A stretch of 32,951 nucleotides of DNA, from positions 8,916 through 41,866 of the forward strand of contig MFXS01000011.1 of assembly GCA_001788925.1 (NCBI GenBank). The letters are read 5' to 3'. Both the position numbers and the translations under genes were made by a program. The notes beneath the pieces were generated by a model. It made no database searches and was not told the DNA's origin. It saw only the letters and a list, made by a program, of their open reading frames with translations. The DNA comes from Candidatus Peribacteria bacterium RIFCSPHIGHO2_01_FULL_55_13. Its GTDB lineage: Bacteria > Patescibacteriota > Gracilibacteria > Peribacterales > Peribacteraceae. Below are positions 7,656 through 16,381 of the stretch, piece after piece. Within the stretch, counting starts at the first letter, position 1. The number at the start of each line of letters is the position of its first letter.

Positions 7656-9312
7656 TCCATGCTTTCTTCCCATACTCCCCCACGCACCGGTGCGTATTGA
7701 AGAATCCGATGAGACCAATACTGCGCTTCATTCTTCGGATCCAGCGCACATGATCCTTATATTCGAATTCGGGAATGAGTTCATATTGCAATTGCGTATA
7801 GAGATCTTCGGCGTCCACCTGCGTCGTTTCTTCCGCATTAGGAAGGGCTGAAGCCAAAGGGCCTATTCTCCAGCCGGCTTCTGGATCCCTTGCAAACGCC
7901 TCGATCCACCAGCCATCGAGCGTAGAGAAGTTGAGTACGCCGTTGACGCAGGCCTTCATGCCGGATGTTCCCGAGGCCTCGTGGAGGCGCGTGGGAGTAT
8001 TGAGCCACACATCCGCACCAGCGGTGAGAAGCTGCGCCAGATCGGGATTGTAGTTGGGTACATAGACGATACGAACGCTATCGCGAATTTTCCGGCTGCG
8101 CTCGATCATGCGCTGGATCACGCCTTGGCCGAACGGGTCCTGGGGATGCGCATTTCCCGCGTGGATGATCTGCACCTTCCCCTGGCAGACCTCGGCGAGG
8201 CGTTCGAGGTTGGTATAGAGAAGCTCAGGCCTCTTATAGGAAACCACACGCCGGGCGCTCGCAATCGTCAGGCAATGCGGATCCAGCGGCACATCGGTGA
8301 ACTGGTTGGCATGGGAGATGAGACGATCTTTGGCCAACTGGTGCATCTTCCAGAGCTGATCATCCGGCAGCTCGCGGCACTTTTCCGCAAGCAGTTGCGG
8401 GCTTTCGCGCCAGCCATGGATGTAGGAATCGTAGAGGTTCTGGAATTCCGGTGCGGTCCAATGGACGTGATGGACGCCGTTGGTGATGGCGTCGATCTGC
8501 GCCCACGGAAACATCCGGCGCGAGACTTCGCCATGCACCTGCGAGACACCGCAGGTATAGCGGCTCAAGCGGATGGCAAGCTCGGTCATGGAAAGACGAT
8601 CCTTTCCTGCGATCTCACGGATATGCCACGGCAATTGATCGCCGGCAACGCGGTACGCGAGATCGTAATCAAACACGTCATGCCCGGCGGCCACGGGTGT
8701 GTGCGTCGTAAACGCGCAGGAGCGCTTCACGTCATCATTGTTCCAGTTTCGCTCCCGTAGTAACTCCAATGTGAGAAACGCCGCGTGCCCCTCGTTCATA
8801 TGAAACTTGGCAATGTCGCTATACCCCATTGCTCGAAGCATCTTCACGCCGCCAATGCCCAGCACGATCTCCTGCTTCAGGCGCATCGCGCCGTCGCCCC
8901 CGTAAAGATGAGAAGTGATTTGGCGGTCCTCGGGCGCATTCTCCGGAAGATCGGTATCCAGAAAAATCACAGGAACAGTCGCCAATGCGCCCTTCAGCTC
9001 GTAGATCCACGCCCCCACCTGCACCGCCCTTCCTTCGCATTGGACCGTAATGCGTTCATCCGCTTTGCGCAGGAATTGCGACGGACTCCATGAAACAGGC
9101 TCATATTTCTGCGTGCCATTCGAGTGGATAGTCTGGCGCATATAGCCGTGCTGCCAGCACATCGAAATACAGGCTGCGATCACTCCCGTATCCGCCGCAG
9201 AACGCATGATATCGGCCGCAAGCATCCCGAGGCCCCCGGCAAACGTGGGCATCCGGCTCTCGAGGCCGATTTCCATGGTGAAGTATGCGACAGTGAGGGG
9301 ACTTTTTGGCAT
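7642..9312 (-). CDS. glgP: Alpha-glucan phosphorylase, short archaeal/Thermotoga-type form
   Basis: Cleaves alpha-1,4-glucans with phosphate to glucose-1-phosphate (GT35). At 556 aa it is the short form, lacking much of the roughly 800-residue animal/E. coli type. The N-terminus YFTMEIGLES and GGLGMLAAD, then HMNEGHAAF, TTHTPVAAGHD, ITNGVHHVHW and YKRPELL precede the pyridoxal-phosphate motif EASGTSGMK (445-453; K453 is the predicted PLP lysine) and DGWW. The likely partner is the divergent phosphohexomutase, which would convert glucose-1-phosphate to glucose-6-phosphate. An extended -10 TGATATAAT (9328-9320) ends 7 bases before the ATG, implying a leaderless mRNA. Confidence 0.94.
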   Translation of the reverse strand: MPKSPLTVAYFTMEIGLESRMPTFAGGLGMLAADIMRSAADTGVIAACISMCWQHGYMRQTIHSNGTQKYEPVSWSPSQFLRKADERITVQCEGRAVQVGAWIYELKGALATVPVIFLDTDLPENAPEDRQITSHLYGGDGAMRLKQEIVLGIGGVKMLRAMGYSDIAKFHMNEGHAAFLTLELLRERNWNNDDVKRSCAFTTHTPVAAGHDVFDYDLAYRVAGDQLPWHIREIAGKDRLSMTELAIRLSRYTCGVSQVHGEVSRRMFPWAQIDAITNGVHHVHWTAPEFQNLYDSYIHGWRESPQLLAEKCRELPDDQLWKMHQLAKDRLISHANQFTDVPLDPHCLTIASARRVVSYKRPELLYTNLERLAEVCQGKVQIIHAGNAHPQDPFGQGVIQRMIERSRKIRDSVRIVYVPNYNPDLAQLLTAGADVWLNTPTRLHEASGTSGMKACVNGVLNFSTLDGWWIEAFARDPEAGWRIGPLASALPNAEETTQVDAEDLYTQLQYELIPEFEYKDHVRWIRRMKRSIGLIGFFNTHRCVGEYGKKAWTNEQ

Positions 9313-9319
9313 TCATATC

Positions 9320-9334
9320 ATTATATCATAGAAT
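9320..9334. promoter_or_regulatory. Overlapping divergent -10 elements of glgP and the hexomutase
   Basis: On the minus strand TGATATAAT (9328-9320) serves glgP with 7 nt to its ATG. On the plus strand TAGAAT (9329-9334) sits 12 nt before the ATG at 9347. The two genes have only 34 bp between them, so the two polymerases would compete for the same DNA. Confidence 0.6.
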
Positions 9335-9346
9335 TAGGGCGTTCTC

Positions 9347-10750
<1,404 letters not shown>

Positions 10751-10770
10751 AAGGACTCTGTAAAGCCAGG

Positions 10771-10808
10771 GATCTGAGATCTGAGATAATAATTGAATAA
10801 ATTATTTG
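10771..10808. repeat. GATCTGA-word repeat and AT hairpin after the hexomutase
   Basis: GATCTGAGATCTGAGAT is followed by AATAATT...AATTATT complementary blocks. This may end the hexomutase transcript. It also places a TTGATC-like box ahead of the -10 of the next small gene. Confidence 0.55.
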
Positions 10809-10842
10809 ATCAATCCTGTACCGTGCTATACTTATCGCTCTT

Positions 10843-10992
10843 ATGGGACTTTTTCGTAAGCGGCCGAAGCCCGAAAAGCACGTCAAACGCCTAGTCGTCG
10901 GGTTCATTTTGGGAGCCGCGATCAGCTCGATCGTGGGAAAGAAGCTCGTGGAGATTGATGAGGAGAAGGAAGCGGAACCGGAGGACAGATAG
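10843..10992 (+). CDS. Small membrane protein, 49 aa
   Basis: Product starts MGLFRKRPKPEKHVKR, then one membrane helix (LVVGFILGAAISSIVG), then an acidic tail (EIDEEKEAEPEDR). Basic head, helix and acidic tail resemble small YtxH-like proteins, but no family can be assigned. Support for it being real: an extended -10 TGCTATACT (10824-10832) ends 10 bases before the ATG, the same geometry as the pilin-like gene at 5053, and the frame fills the gap between its neighbours, stopping 1 base before the convergent asparaginase stop. Confidence 0.65.
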   Translation: MGLFRKRPKPEKHVKRLVVGFILGAAISSIVGKKLVEIDEEKEAEPEDR

Positions 10993-10993
10993 A

Positions 10994-11986
10994 TCATTCG
11001 TCCAACTCCCCCACCAGACTCTTCTCCATAATCTCCTGCAACCTGCGATGGTTCCGGGTCTGCCCCAGCGCCCACATCAGTTTCACGATGGCGCATTCGA
11101 AGGTCATGTTCTTGCCGCTGATGACGCCGATGCGTTCGAGCGTTAATTGTTTGCGATAGCGCTGGAGATCGACAGTCCCGCGCACCAGTTGTGAGGTGAT
11201 GACGATCGGAATATCGCGCTCGGTGGCCTGCTTGAGCCACGGAATAACGGTATCGGGAAGCATTCCCGGCCCGTAGGTGCGAAGCACGATGCCGTGGGGG
11301 TTGCTTGCAAGCACCGCCTGGAAATATTCCTCGCGCAGCCCCGGATGCAGCGTGAGAAGAACAACATTCGGATCAAACTCCGGCCGACATTCCAGTGACC
11401 TCTTGCGGCGAACGAACCGCCACGGATGGAGTTTCACTTCAATATTGAACTCCGCGAGTGGAGGGAATTTCGGGCTGTCGAACGTCCTGTCTATGGACTG
11501 GTCGATCTTCTTGGACCGGCACCCGCGCAGCACGCGAGGCCCAAGGACAACCGCGACTTCCGCAAGATCCAGCTGCGCGGCACGGATGGCATAGACGAGG
11601 TTCGTACGCCCGTCGCTGCCCATGTCGTTGATCGGCAATAATGCGCCGGTGAGGATGACGGGCTTACTGAGGCCCTGCAGCGCAAAACTCAGCGCACATG
11701 CGGTATAACTCATCGTGTTGGTGCCGTGGACGACCACGAATCCCTCGTACTCGTCGTAGATCCGCTCGATGGTCTTGACGATCTCCACCCAGTGCTCGGG
11801 AGTGATATCCGAAGAGCCCATGGTTCCAAGCGTAATGAATTGGAGGGATACTTCGCGCTGCAATTCCGGCAAAAAGCGATGAATTTCCGTGAGTGACTCG
11901 ATGGGCTCGATACGACCGGTTTTGGTATTCATTTTCATTCCGATGGATCCGCCGACGTAGAGCAAGGCGATTTTTGCGCGTGGCAT
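10994..11986 (-). CDS. L-asparaginase-like protein (type I family) with altered active-site motifs
   Basis: 330 aa, the length of type I (cytoplasmic) asparaginases, which hydrolyse Asn to Asp. The first motif, usually TGGTIG, reads VGGSIG (11-16), so the nucleophilic Thr is a Ser (S14). The second, usually HGTDTM, reads HGTNTM (87-92): the catalytic Asp is Asn90. The RGCRSKK block with the expected Lys (K160) is kept. The codon for Asn90 is clear in the DNA (CACGGCACCAACACG). It may be an enzyme with altered chemistry or a non-hydrolytic relative; GatD-type amidotransferase subunits share the fold but normally keep HGTD. TAAACT (11998-11993) lies 6 bases before the ATG. Confidence 0.85.
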   Translation of the reverse strand: MPRAKIALLYVGGSIGMKMNTKTGRIEPIESLTEIHRFLPELQREVSLQFITLGTMGSSDITPEHWVEIVKTIERIYDEYEGFVVVHGTNTMSYTACALSFALQGLSKPVILTGALLPINDMGSDGRTNLVYAIRAAQLDLAEVAVVLGPRVLRGCRSKKIDQSIDRTFDSPKFPPLAEFNIEVKLHPWRFVRRKRSLECRPEFDPNVVLLTLHPGLREEYFQAVLASNPHGIVLRTYGPGMLPDTVIPWLKQATERDIPIVITSQLVRGTVDLQRYRKQLTLERIGVISGKNMTFECAIVKLMWALGQTRNHRRLQEIMEKSLVGELDE

Positions 11987-12035
11987 GGTTGAAGTTTAGT
12001 GCAAAGGGAATCTGGAGTGAATGGAGGCTTAGACG

Positions 12036-12120
12036 ATGAAGGAAACCAGGGAAACCAGGGAACAGATTCTATTCTTGTGTGGCAGCTGTTCCTTGGTCTC
12101 CTTGGTTTCCCTGGTCTCCT
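12036..12120. repeat. GGAAACCA(A/G)-word hairpin downstream of gmk
   Basis: GGAAACCAGGGAAACCAGGG with ACAG in the left arm faces CTGTTCCTTGG...TTTCCCTGGTCTCC in the right arm. The same word family forms the hairpin at 12727-12823, so gmk is bracketed by related elements. Confidence 0.85.
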
Positions 12121-12712
12121 ATTCTCGAATCACCCTCTCCACTTCCCCAATCGTCCCCGCAATCTTCCCGTCATGGTTCACCACCTGCGCATCGCAAAGT
12201 TTGGCATACGTAAGCTCCCGGTCCATGCTCGCGATCCGGCGTTCCAATTCCTCCGCACTGATCGGCGCGCGCTTGGTGATACGGGCGATAAGCTGCGCAC
12301 GGTTTTCCGGCATGATGAAAATCGACTGTAACTGGTAAGGAGCATCGGGATTCCGGAAAAACTGATGCGTCCGGATGCTGTCGTATCCCTGCACATCCAC
12401 TTCACGAACGACTGTTTTTCCTGATTGAATCGCCGGGAGGATTTCCTCGATGAGCGTTCCGTAGCGCGCTCCGCCATGCACTACAGCCGACTCAAGGACT
12501 TTGCCCTCCGCGAGCATCGCATCAAAGGATACTTCGGTGACAAAGTGATACAGATCATCGCCTTCGCCCTTGCGCCGCTCACGCGTAGTCGCCGACTTCG
12601 GAAACACGAACTCCGGGTGCTTTCGGCGCAGCTCTTTCAAGATAACGCTTTTACCAACGCCACTGGGGCCCATCAGAAGCACAAGTTTTCCGGCAGTCAT
12701 ATTTTGCTGCAT
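12119..12712 (-). CDS. gmk: Guanylate kinase
   Basis: Phosphorylates GMP to GDP. 197 aa from the ATG at 12712. The P-loop GPSGVGKS is at residues 15-22, followed by KSATTRERRKGEGDDLYHF (the GMP-binding ATTR...GE...Y.F pattern) and the VVREVDVQGYDSIR block. A second ATG at 12700 (MTAGK) would also fit the family. I prefer 12712 because TACGAT (12724-12719) lies exactly 6 bases upstream, as in many leaderless starts here. Far-upstream in-frame codons read through a repeat hairpin and give ETKETKETRE-like nonsense. Confidence 0.92.
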   Translation of the reverse strand: MQQNMTAGKLVLLMGPSGVGKSVILKELRRKHPEFVFPKSATTRERRKGEGDDLYHFVTEVSFDAMLAEGKVLESAVVHGGARYGTLIEEILPAIQSGKTVVREVDVQGYDSIRTHQFFRNPDAPYQLQSIFIMPENRAQLIARITKRAPISAEELERRIASMDRELTYAKLCDAQVVNHDGKIAGTIGEVERVIRE

Positions 12713-12726
12713 GTGCTGATCGTATC

Positions 12727-12823
12727 GTGAGGAGACCAAGGAAACCAAGGAGACCAACGAACAGGCGCTATACAGCAACAGCATCTGTTCCCTGGTTTCC
12801 TTGGTTTCCTTGGTTTCCTCTTC
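12727..12823. repeat. GGAAACCAA-word hairpin upstream of gmk
   Basis: A 36-nt arm beginning GAGGAGACCAAGG faces a complementary arm ending CCTTGGTTTCCTC with about four mismatches. The loop is about 22 nt. The unit is a 9-bp word. Confidence 0.9.
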
Positions 12824-12835
12824 CCGGATCATGCC

Positions 12836-12864
12836 TTGCTCAAAATAATAATTCGTGGTATCAT
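12836..12864 (+). promoter_or_regulatory. Promoter of the putative long ncRNA
   Basis: TTGCTC (12836-12841), 17 bp, TATCAT (12859-12864), with TG one base before the -10 (extended -10). Predicted start is near 12871. No plausible protein start follows on this strand. Confidence 0.6.
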
Positions 12865-12870
12865 ATCCTA

Positions 12871-13427
12871 ATTGCTCTTTCGCATCCTCCCGACCCAAGT
12901 CACGTCAGCTTAAGCTGACTGTAACAAGTCACGTCAGATTCATCTGACGTGACAAGCAGGGAGAAGTGAGAAGTGACACCGCGCTACGGTGGGCGAGACG
13001 GCTTACGCTTTCTCTTCACCATCGGGCTCGGCCATCCGAGGGCTAGCCCCTCGGCCCCGCACCTTTTTCCGTCGATCCTGGAAGCGGAAAAAGGTGCGGG
13101 GGGAGTCACTTCTCTCTCCTCCCTGCTTACTCTGCGGCTTGACCACCGCACCGTAGGTTCCCTCCCGTTTTCTATTGAAAGGGGGAGGTGATCTGCCCTT
13201 TGGTCCCGCACCCGCGGGACCAGGAAAAAACCAACACACACTCGACGTGTTGCCGTCGTAAAACCGCAACAAGCAGGAAACAAACACAAACAGGGTGATG
13301 GCCCGTAAAACCATCAAAAGGGTAGGGAGCGCACGGACAGGTCGCCCGTGCACCGCTCGCCCTTCACCTCGGTGAAGGCCAGCACCGAGGACACCAGTCT
13401 CTCAAAAAGAAGGGTGTCCTCTTTTTT
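12871..13427 (+). ncRNA. Putative structured non-coding RNA, about 560 nt, unidentified
   Basis: About 560 bp lacks a credible gene but is dense in complementary pairs ending in a textbook terminator. Seen: palindrome GTCAGCTTAAGCTGAC; an 11-bp stem (12928-12938 with 12943-12953); a 23-nt closing stem (12955-12977 with 13105-13127, two mismatches) enclosing a perfect 17-bp hairpin (13055-13071 with 13085-13101); a hairpin GGTCCCGC/GCGGGACC near 13203-13222; an extended GAGCG-CACGG/CCGTG-CGCTC hairpin near 13325-13365; and CCTTCACC/GGTGAAGG. I searched by eye for the conserved cores of RNase P RNA, tmRNA, SRP RNA and 6S and did not find convincing matches. A divergent housekeeping RNA (RNase P RNA being the first suspect) or a new class is possible. 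Confidence 0.6.
13387..13427 (+). terminator. Intrinsic terminator of the putative ncRNA
   Basis: GAGGACACC (13387-13395) pairs perfectly with GGTGTCCTC (13413-13421), followed by six T. The orientation fixes the plus strand as the transcribed strand. Confidence 0.88.
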
Positions 13428-13441
13428 GTATTTGAATGACG

Positions 13442-13762
13442 TTACTTTTGTTCTCCACTGATCGTGATCCCTTTTTGCAGGGGCATGTATATATACGTGA
13501 ATGGGAGATACAGAATGACTGCAGAGAGTGCTCCCATGATACCGGCGATGAGCGGCGTGACTGCGATCATGATGAATCCGACAACGACAGAGCCGGCGTA
13601 GGATCCTGTCTGCATATTTGCATACGGGGCACCTGTATTTGCCAGGATAAAAAGAAAATTCAATACCCCATAGACCAATCCGAAGGAGACGCCGAGCGCG
13701 CCGCAAATTTTGACGAAGGACCCGGGAGTTAGGGTGCGATAGTGCGTGGTGACGATGGTCAT
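13442..13762 (-). CDS. Small integral membrane protein, 106 aa
   Basis: Start at 13762 gives MTIVTTHYRTLTPGSF followed by two long hydrophobic segments (about residues 18-42 and 53-88) joined by a short polar loop (NTGAPYANMQTGSY), then a basic tail. The plan (cytosolic 'tP.S' lead-in and two helices) resembles DUF3566-like proteins, but this is a weak impression. An in-frame extension to 13972 would overlap the ATP-grasp gene and is rejected. It sits 64 bp after the ATP-grasp gene in the same direction, so the two may be cotranscribed. Confidence 0.6.
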   Translation of the reverse strand: MTIVTTHYRTLTPGSFVKICGALGVSFGLVYGVLNFLFILANTGAPYANMQTGSYAGSVVVGFIMIAVTPLIAGIMGALSAVILYLPFTYIYMPLQKGITISGEQK

Positions 13763-13826
13763 GATGGAAAGCGTACGCGCCTCCTCTGGCCGGATGAAGG
13801 CGGCTTTGCGAAAGAAGGGTGTCTTT

Positions 13827-14975
13827 TTACCGATCTTGAAGCACCCGCTGCATCGAGCCACTGATGATCCACCTCCATGCGTCAGGCTCGGAAATCGAGT
13901 GAGCGCTACCCAGCCAATCTCGAACGGACGCCAAAGACGGACGTCTATTGACTTCCAGAAGCAAAAAATCATCCGTTCCCTCTTTTTGAATCATATCGAC
14001 ACCAAGCACCAGCTCATCAATTTGACCTTTTTTCATACCGAGAGCACGACCAATACCGGATGCGGTTGTTGCTACTTTCTTCGGAAGTAAGGGGACTTTC
14101 CTATCGAGCCCGTGTGCCGCAAGAATATTCCGCTCAGTCTGATTGTACGGATGAGATTGAGGCAATGGATTCAAACAGATACGACCACCTGTCGTCTGGT
14201 CATCATCATGAAGAAGAATATGGTTTGATGTTATAGCTCTGGAATCCAGACAGAATTCACTGTCGGCATATTCTAATTCCTTCATAGAATTTTTTGCGAC
14301 GTCTCCTTTGGTTGCTCTGTTCTGTCTTAAATGCATGCTGTGAGGAGGCCCATAACTGATGTGAGATGCGATGATCTCCCCCGTACAATCGACGATGACC
14401 TTGTAGCACGTAGGAGCTTTTCCTGGCGTATCAAGATAATCCTGCGCAAGCCATTCGTTGGGATTTCCATGTGCTTCCATCCACGCGCGGAAGCGTTGAA
14501 GCTGGTCAGGATTTTCTATTAAATATTTCCCCTGACCTCTCGCCATCGTCTCATTTTTCATGACGATCGGCTTTTGAGAAGGGCGGCCGTTGTAATCTCC
14601 GTACGCAAGCGTCGGAGGAGTCTGAATGCCTGGCACATGCTGTCTCAAAAATTCTATTTCTTCAAAGAACGGAGGACGCGGACTGGACTTACTTGCTCCT
14701 TCAACACGCCCTGCTTTTCGTACGGGAACTCCATACTCATCTGACAAAGAAGTAATAATTCTCTGAATCGCTTCGTATCCTAATTTCCGTTCACGAACGA
14801 CGCGTTCGCGGCTAACAGACTCCGAATATGACGCTCTGGAGGGAATAGTTTCATAGGTTTCAGTTCCCCGGGATGTATGCCGTGCTGGCGAAGAAACTCT
14901 TTCCACGGTCTCCGTGCCCACAGATCTTGTGGAAGGAGATACAGCCTGAGGAGCTGGTTCGTACCAATCGCTCAT
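13827..14975 (-). CDS. ATP-grasp domain protein of unknown substrate
   Basis: 382 aa. The first 65 residues are a Ser/Thr/Arg/Glu-rich, probably disordered segment. From about residue 120 an ATP-grasp fold is recognisable: KPIVMKNETMARGQGKYL (nucleotide-binding Lys and flexible Gly loop), EWLAQDYLDTPG (the ExxxQ-like hinge region), KVIVDCTGEIIASH, and the metal-binding end GVDMIQKEGTDDFLLLEVNRRPS (D...E.N pattern). RimK, glutathione synthetase and carbamoyl-phosphate-type ligases share this fold: they couple ATP to formation of an amide or peptide bond. The substrate cannot be told. ATG 14975 is preferred over GTG 14984. No SD; CCTCCT precedes the start. Confidence 0.75.
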   Translation of the reverse strand: MSDWYEPAPQAVSPSTRSVGTETVERVSSPARHTSRGTETYETIPSRASYSESVSRERVVRERKLGYEAIQRIITSLSDEYGVPVRKAGRVEGASKSSPRPPFFEEIEFLRQHVPGIQTPPTLAYGDYNGRPSQKPIVMKNETMARGQGKYLIENPDQLQRFRAWMEAHGNPNEWLAQDYLDTPGKAPTCYKVIVDCTGEIIASHISYGPPHSMHLRQNRATKGDVAKNSMKELEYADSEFCLDSRAITSNHILLHDDDQTTGGRICLNPLPQSHPYNQTERNILAAHGLDRKVPLLPKKVATTASGIGRALGMKKGQIDELVLGVDMIQKEGTDDFLLLEVNRRPSLASVRDWLGSAHSISEPDAWRWIISGSMQRVLQDR

Positions 14976-15024
14976 AGGAGGCACATGCTGATCCTCTTAT
15001 TTTCCTTGTCAAGATCCTGGCTTC

Positions 15025-15504
15025 CTACGGATACGTCAGCACCATCGCCCCCTCATGCGTGATGCCTCCTCCCCTGCCCGTGAATGTGACAGGAACGGTT
15101 TTGGCAGACTTATTCACGCTTCCCACAAACGTCGCGCTCGCCGGAATGTTTATGAAAAAGGGTGCGCACACTCCGGACATCGATCCCGTAAGTGCTCCGT
15201 CGCCGTAGTTGCCTTTGAAGCTTCCTTCGCACGTCCCCGAAACCACACCCGTCACGCCGCCTCCGCCAAGCGGAATCGTCATCGTGACTGTCACGGCATT
15301 TCCTTTGTATTCGTACACGCCGGTCGCCACGACGTCGCCTTCTTCCGCCTCGTCTGCCTCGACTTCGCGCATCAGACAATCCATAAGCTCTCTGTCCTCG
15401 CAATGCGTGAAGTAATAGCCGACGGCCTCATTGGAACCGAGCGCCACAAGTATGAGCAGAACCAGAAGAAATGCCGTCATAGATCCGCAACCGAGTTTTG
15501 CCAT
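15025..15504 (-). CDS. Hypothetical secreted or membrane-anchored protein
   Basis: 159 aa. An N-terminal hydrophobic helix (MTAFLLVLLILVALG, about 9-23) acts as signal or anchor. An acidic stretch (REVEADEAEEGD) follows, then a Gly/Thr/Val-rich domain with alternating polar and hydrophobic residues, suggesting a small beta-sandwich or barrel (VTVTMTIPLGGGGVTG, SGTCEGSFKGNYGDGALTGSMSG). Four Cys occur after the helix. No family recognised. It stands between the tRNA pair and the ATP-grasp gene. Confidence 0.6.
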   Translation of the reverse strand: MAKLGCGSMTAFLLVLLILVALGSNEAVGYYFTHCEDRELMDCLMREVEADEAEEGDVVATGVYEYKGNAVTVTMTIPLGGGGVTGVVSGTCEGSFKGNYGDGALTGSMSGVCAPFFINIPASATFVGSVNKSAKTVPVTFTGRGGGITHEGAMVLTYP

Positions 15505-15574
15505 TACTGTTCATTCAAAGGGAAAGACTGAGGGAAGTCAAACTGCCTCTTGATAGGAGATGAGTGATTGTATT

Positions 15575-15650
15575 TGGTGGAGCTCAGGGGACTCGAACCC
15601 CTGGCCTCTTCCATGCCATGGAAGCGCTCTACCAGCTGAGCTAGAGCCCC
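15575..15650 (-). tRNA. tRNA-Ala(GGC)
   Basis: A complete cloverleaf reads on the minus strand from GGGGCTC (15650) to an encoded CCA (15577-15575). The acceptor pairs GGGGCTC/GAGCTCC contain the G3-U70 wobble that marks alanine tRNAs. The anticodon stem CTTCC/GGAAG holds loop ATGGCAT, anticodon GGC. The T-arm AGGGG-TTCGAGT-CCCCT is intact. Confidence 0.96.
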
Positions 15651-15676
15651 ACGTGAGTTATATGAGAAGCAGAAAA

Positions 15677-15753
15677 TGGTGCGCCCGGCAGGATTTGAAC
15701 CTACGACTTCCAGATCCGCAATCTGGCGTTCTTCCAGGCTGAACTACGGGCGC
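15677..15753 (-). tRNA. tRNA-Arg(GCG)
   Basis: A complete cloverleaf on the minus strand: acceptor GCGCCCG/CGGGCGC, D-stem GTTC/GAAC with A20, anticodon stem CCAGA/TCTGG with loop TTGCGGA, T-stem GTAGG/CCTGC, discriminator A and encoded CCA. The anticodon GCG reads CGC and CGU. Most bacteria use ACG edited to ICG instead, so this one is worth noting. It is 26 bp from tRNA-Ala and probably in the same transcript. Confidence 0.94.
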
Positions 15754-15870
15754 ACAAGATAAGCAAAGAGCGAGCCGAATGAGGGTAGCATTGAGATTTT
15801 GGCCACACAATCATTCAGGAGAAGAAAAGATCCCCCCGACTCCTCACTCATGACGATCCGTCAACCTCCA

Positions 15871-16296
15871 CTAAGACGACTTCGAAGCACTATTACTCCA
15901 ATCAATAGGAACAAGACCATCGTCCTCATGGCCGCGAACGTCTCCGACAGGAATCTCTATCGGCATGACGGACGGATCAGCGATGACGCTCGGCACATGC
16001 CATACTCTTGGAGGCGCGTAAGGAATGCCCTCTCCATTGTCCGGGTTTGCAGGAGTCTTGATGGGATCGGGGCGCGGGTTTTGGCGTTCGTCATTGCGTC
16101 CGGACTCATAGGTAAAATGCAGCGCTGCTCCTCCAAAAAGCACAACAGCCAATCCTGCGCCGATCATCTTTGAGCGGTTGCGTTCCCTATACGTTGCAAG
16201 ACGTTCTTCCCCTCGTGCATGCTCCTCGATGATACCCTCAGCCTTGCCGTCCTCAAATCTTTGGTCCGCTATTGCTTCTATTTGAGCATCATTCAT
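15871..16296 (-). CDS. Hypothetical single-pass membrane protein
   Basis: 141 aa. A charged N-terminal segment (QIEAIADQRFEDGKAEGIIEEHARGEERL..., about 1-42) precedes one membrane helix (MIGAGLAVVLFGGAALHF, about 44-61). A Pro/Asp/Gly-rich external tail follows (NPRPDPIKTPANPDNGEG, then VRGHEDDGL). No family recognised. No SD; the upstream region is AT-rich (AATAAT about 10 bases before the ATG). Confidence 0.55.
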   Translation of the reverse strand: MNDAQIEAIADQRFEDGKAEGIIEEHARGEERLATYRERNRSKMIGAGLAVVLFGGAALHFTYESGRNDERQNPRPDPIKTPANPDNGEGIPYAPPRVWHVPSVIADPSVMPIEIPVGDVRGHEDDGLVPIDWSNSASKSS

Positions 16297-16369
16297 AATG
16301 TAATTATTAACACTATTTACGTCAAAAGCAAGTATTGATTTTGAGCTTTTCTCACACGCTCCAGACCCC

Positions 16370-16375
16370 TAGAAT
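16370..16375 (+). promoter_or_regulatory. -10 element of leaderless purE
   Basis: TAGAAT with exactly 6 bases to the ATG at 16382, so the predicted transcription start coincides with the start codon. No good -35. Confidence 0.6.
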
Positions 16376-16381
16376 CGACGC

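Noticed and set aside
12713-12898. N-terminal extension of gmk
   Set aside because: It reads through the GGAAACCAA hairpin, yielding ETKETKETRE and LVSLVSLVS repeats absent from guanylate kinases.
13003-13353. Open frame on the minus strand in the 12.9-13.4 kb region
   Set aside because: No start signal, a Pro/Arg-rich nonsense product, and the region is better explained as a structured RNA on the plus strand with a terminator.
12871-13427. Identification as RNase P RNA, tmRNA, SRP RNA or 6S RNA
   Set aside because: The universal cores I looked for (GAGGAAAGUC and ACAGAA blocks, a tag peptide frame with tRNA-like ends, the GGAAGGAAGCAG loop) are not visible. The 6S shape fits poorly because the bubble is asymmetric.
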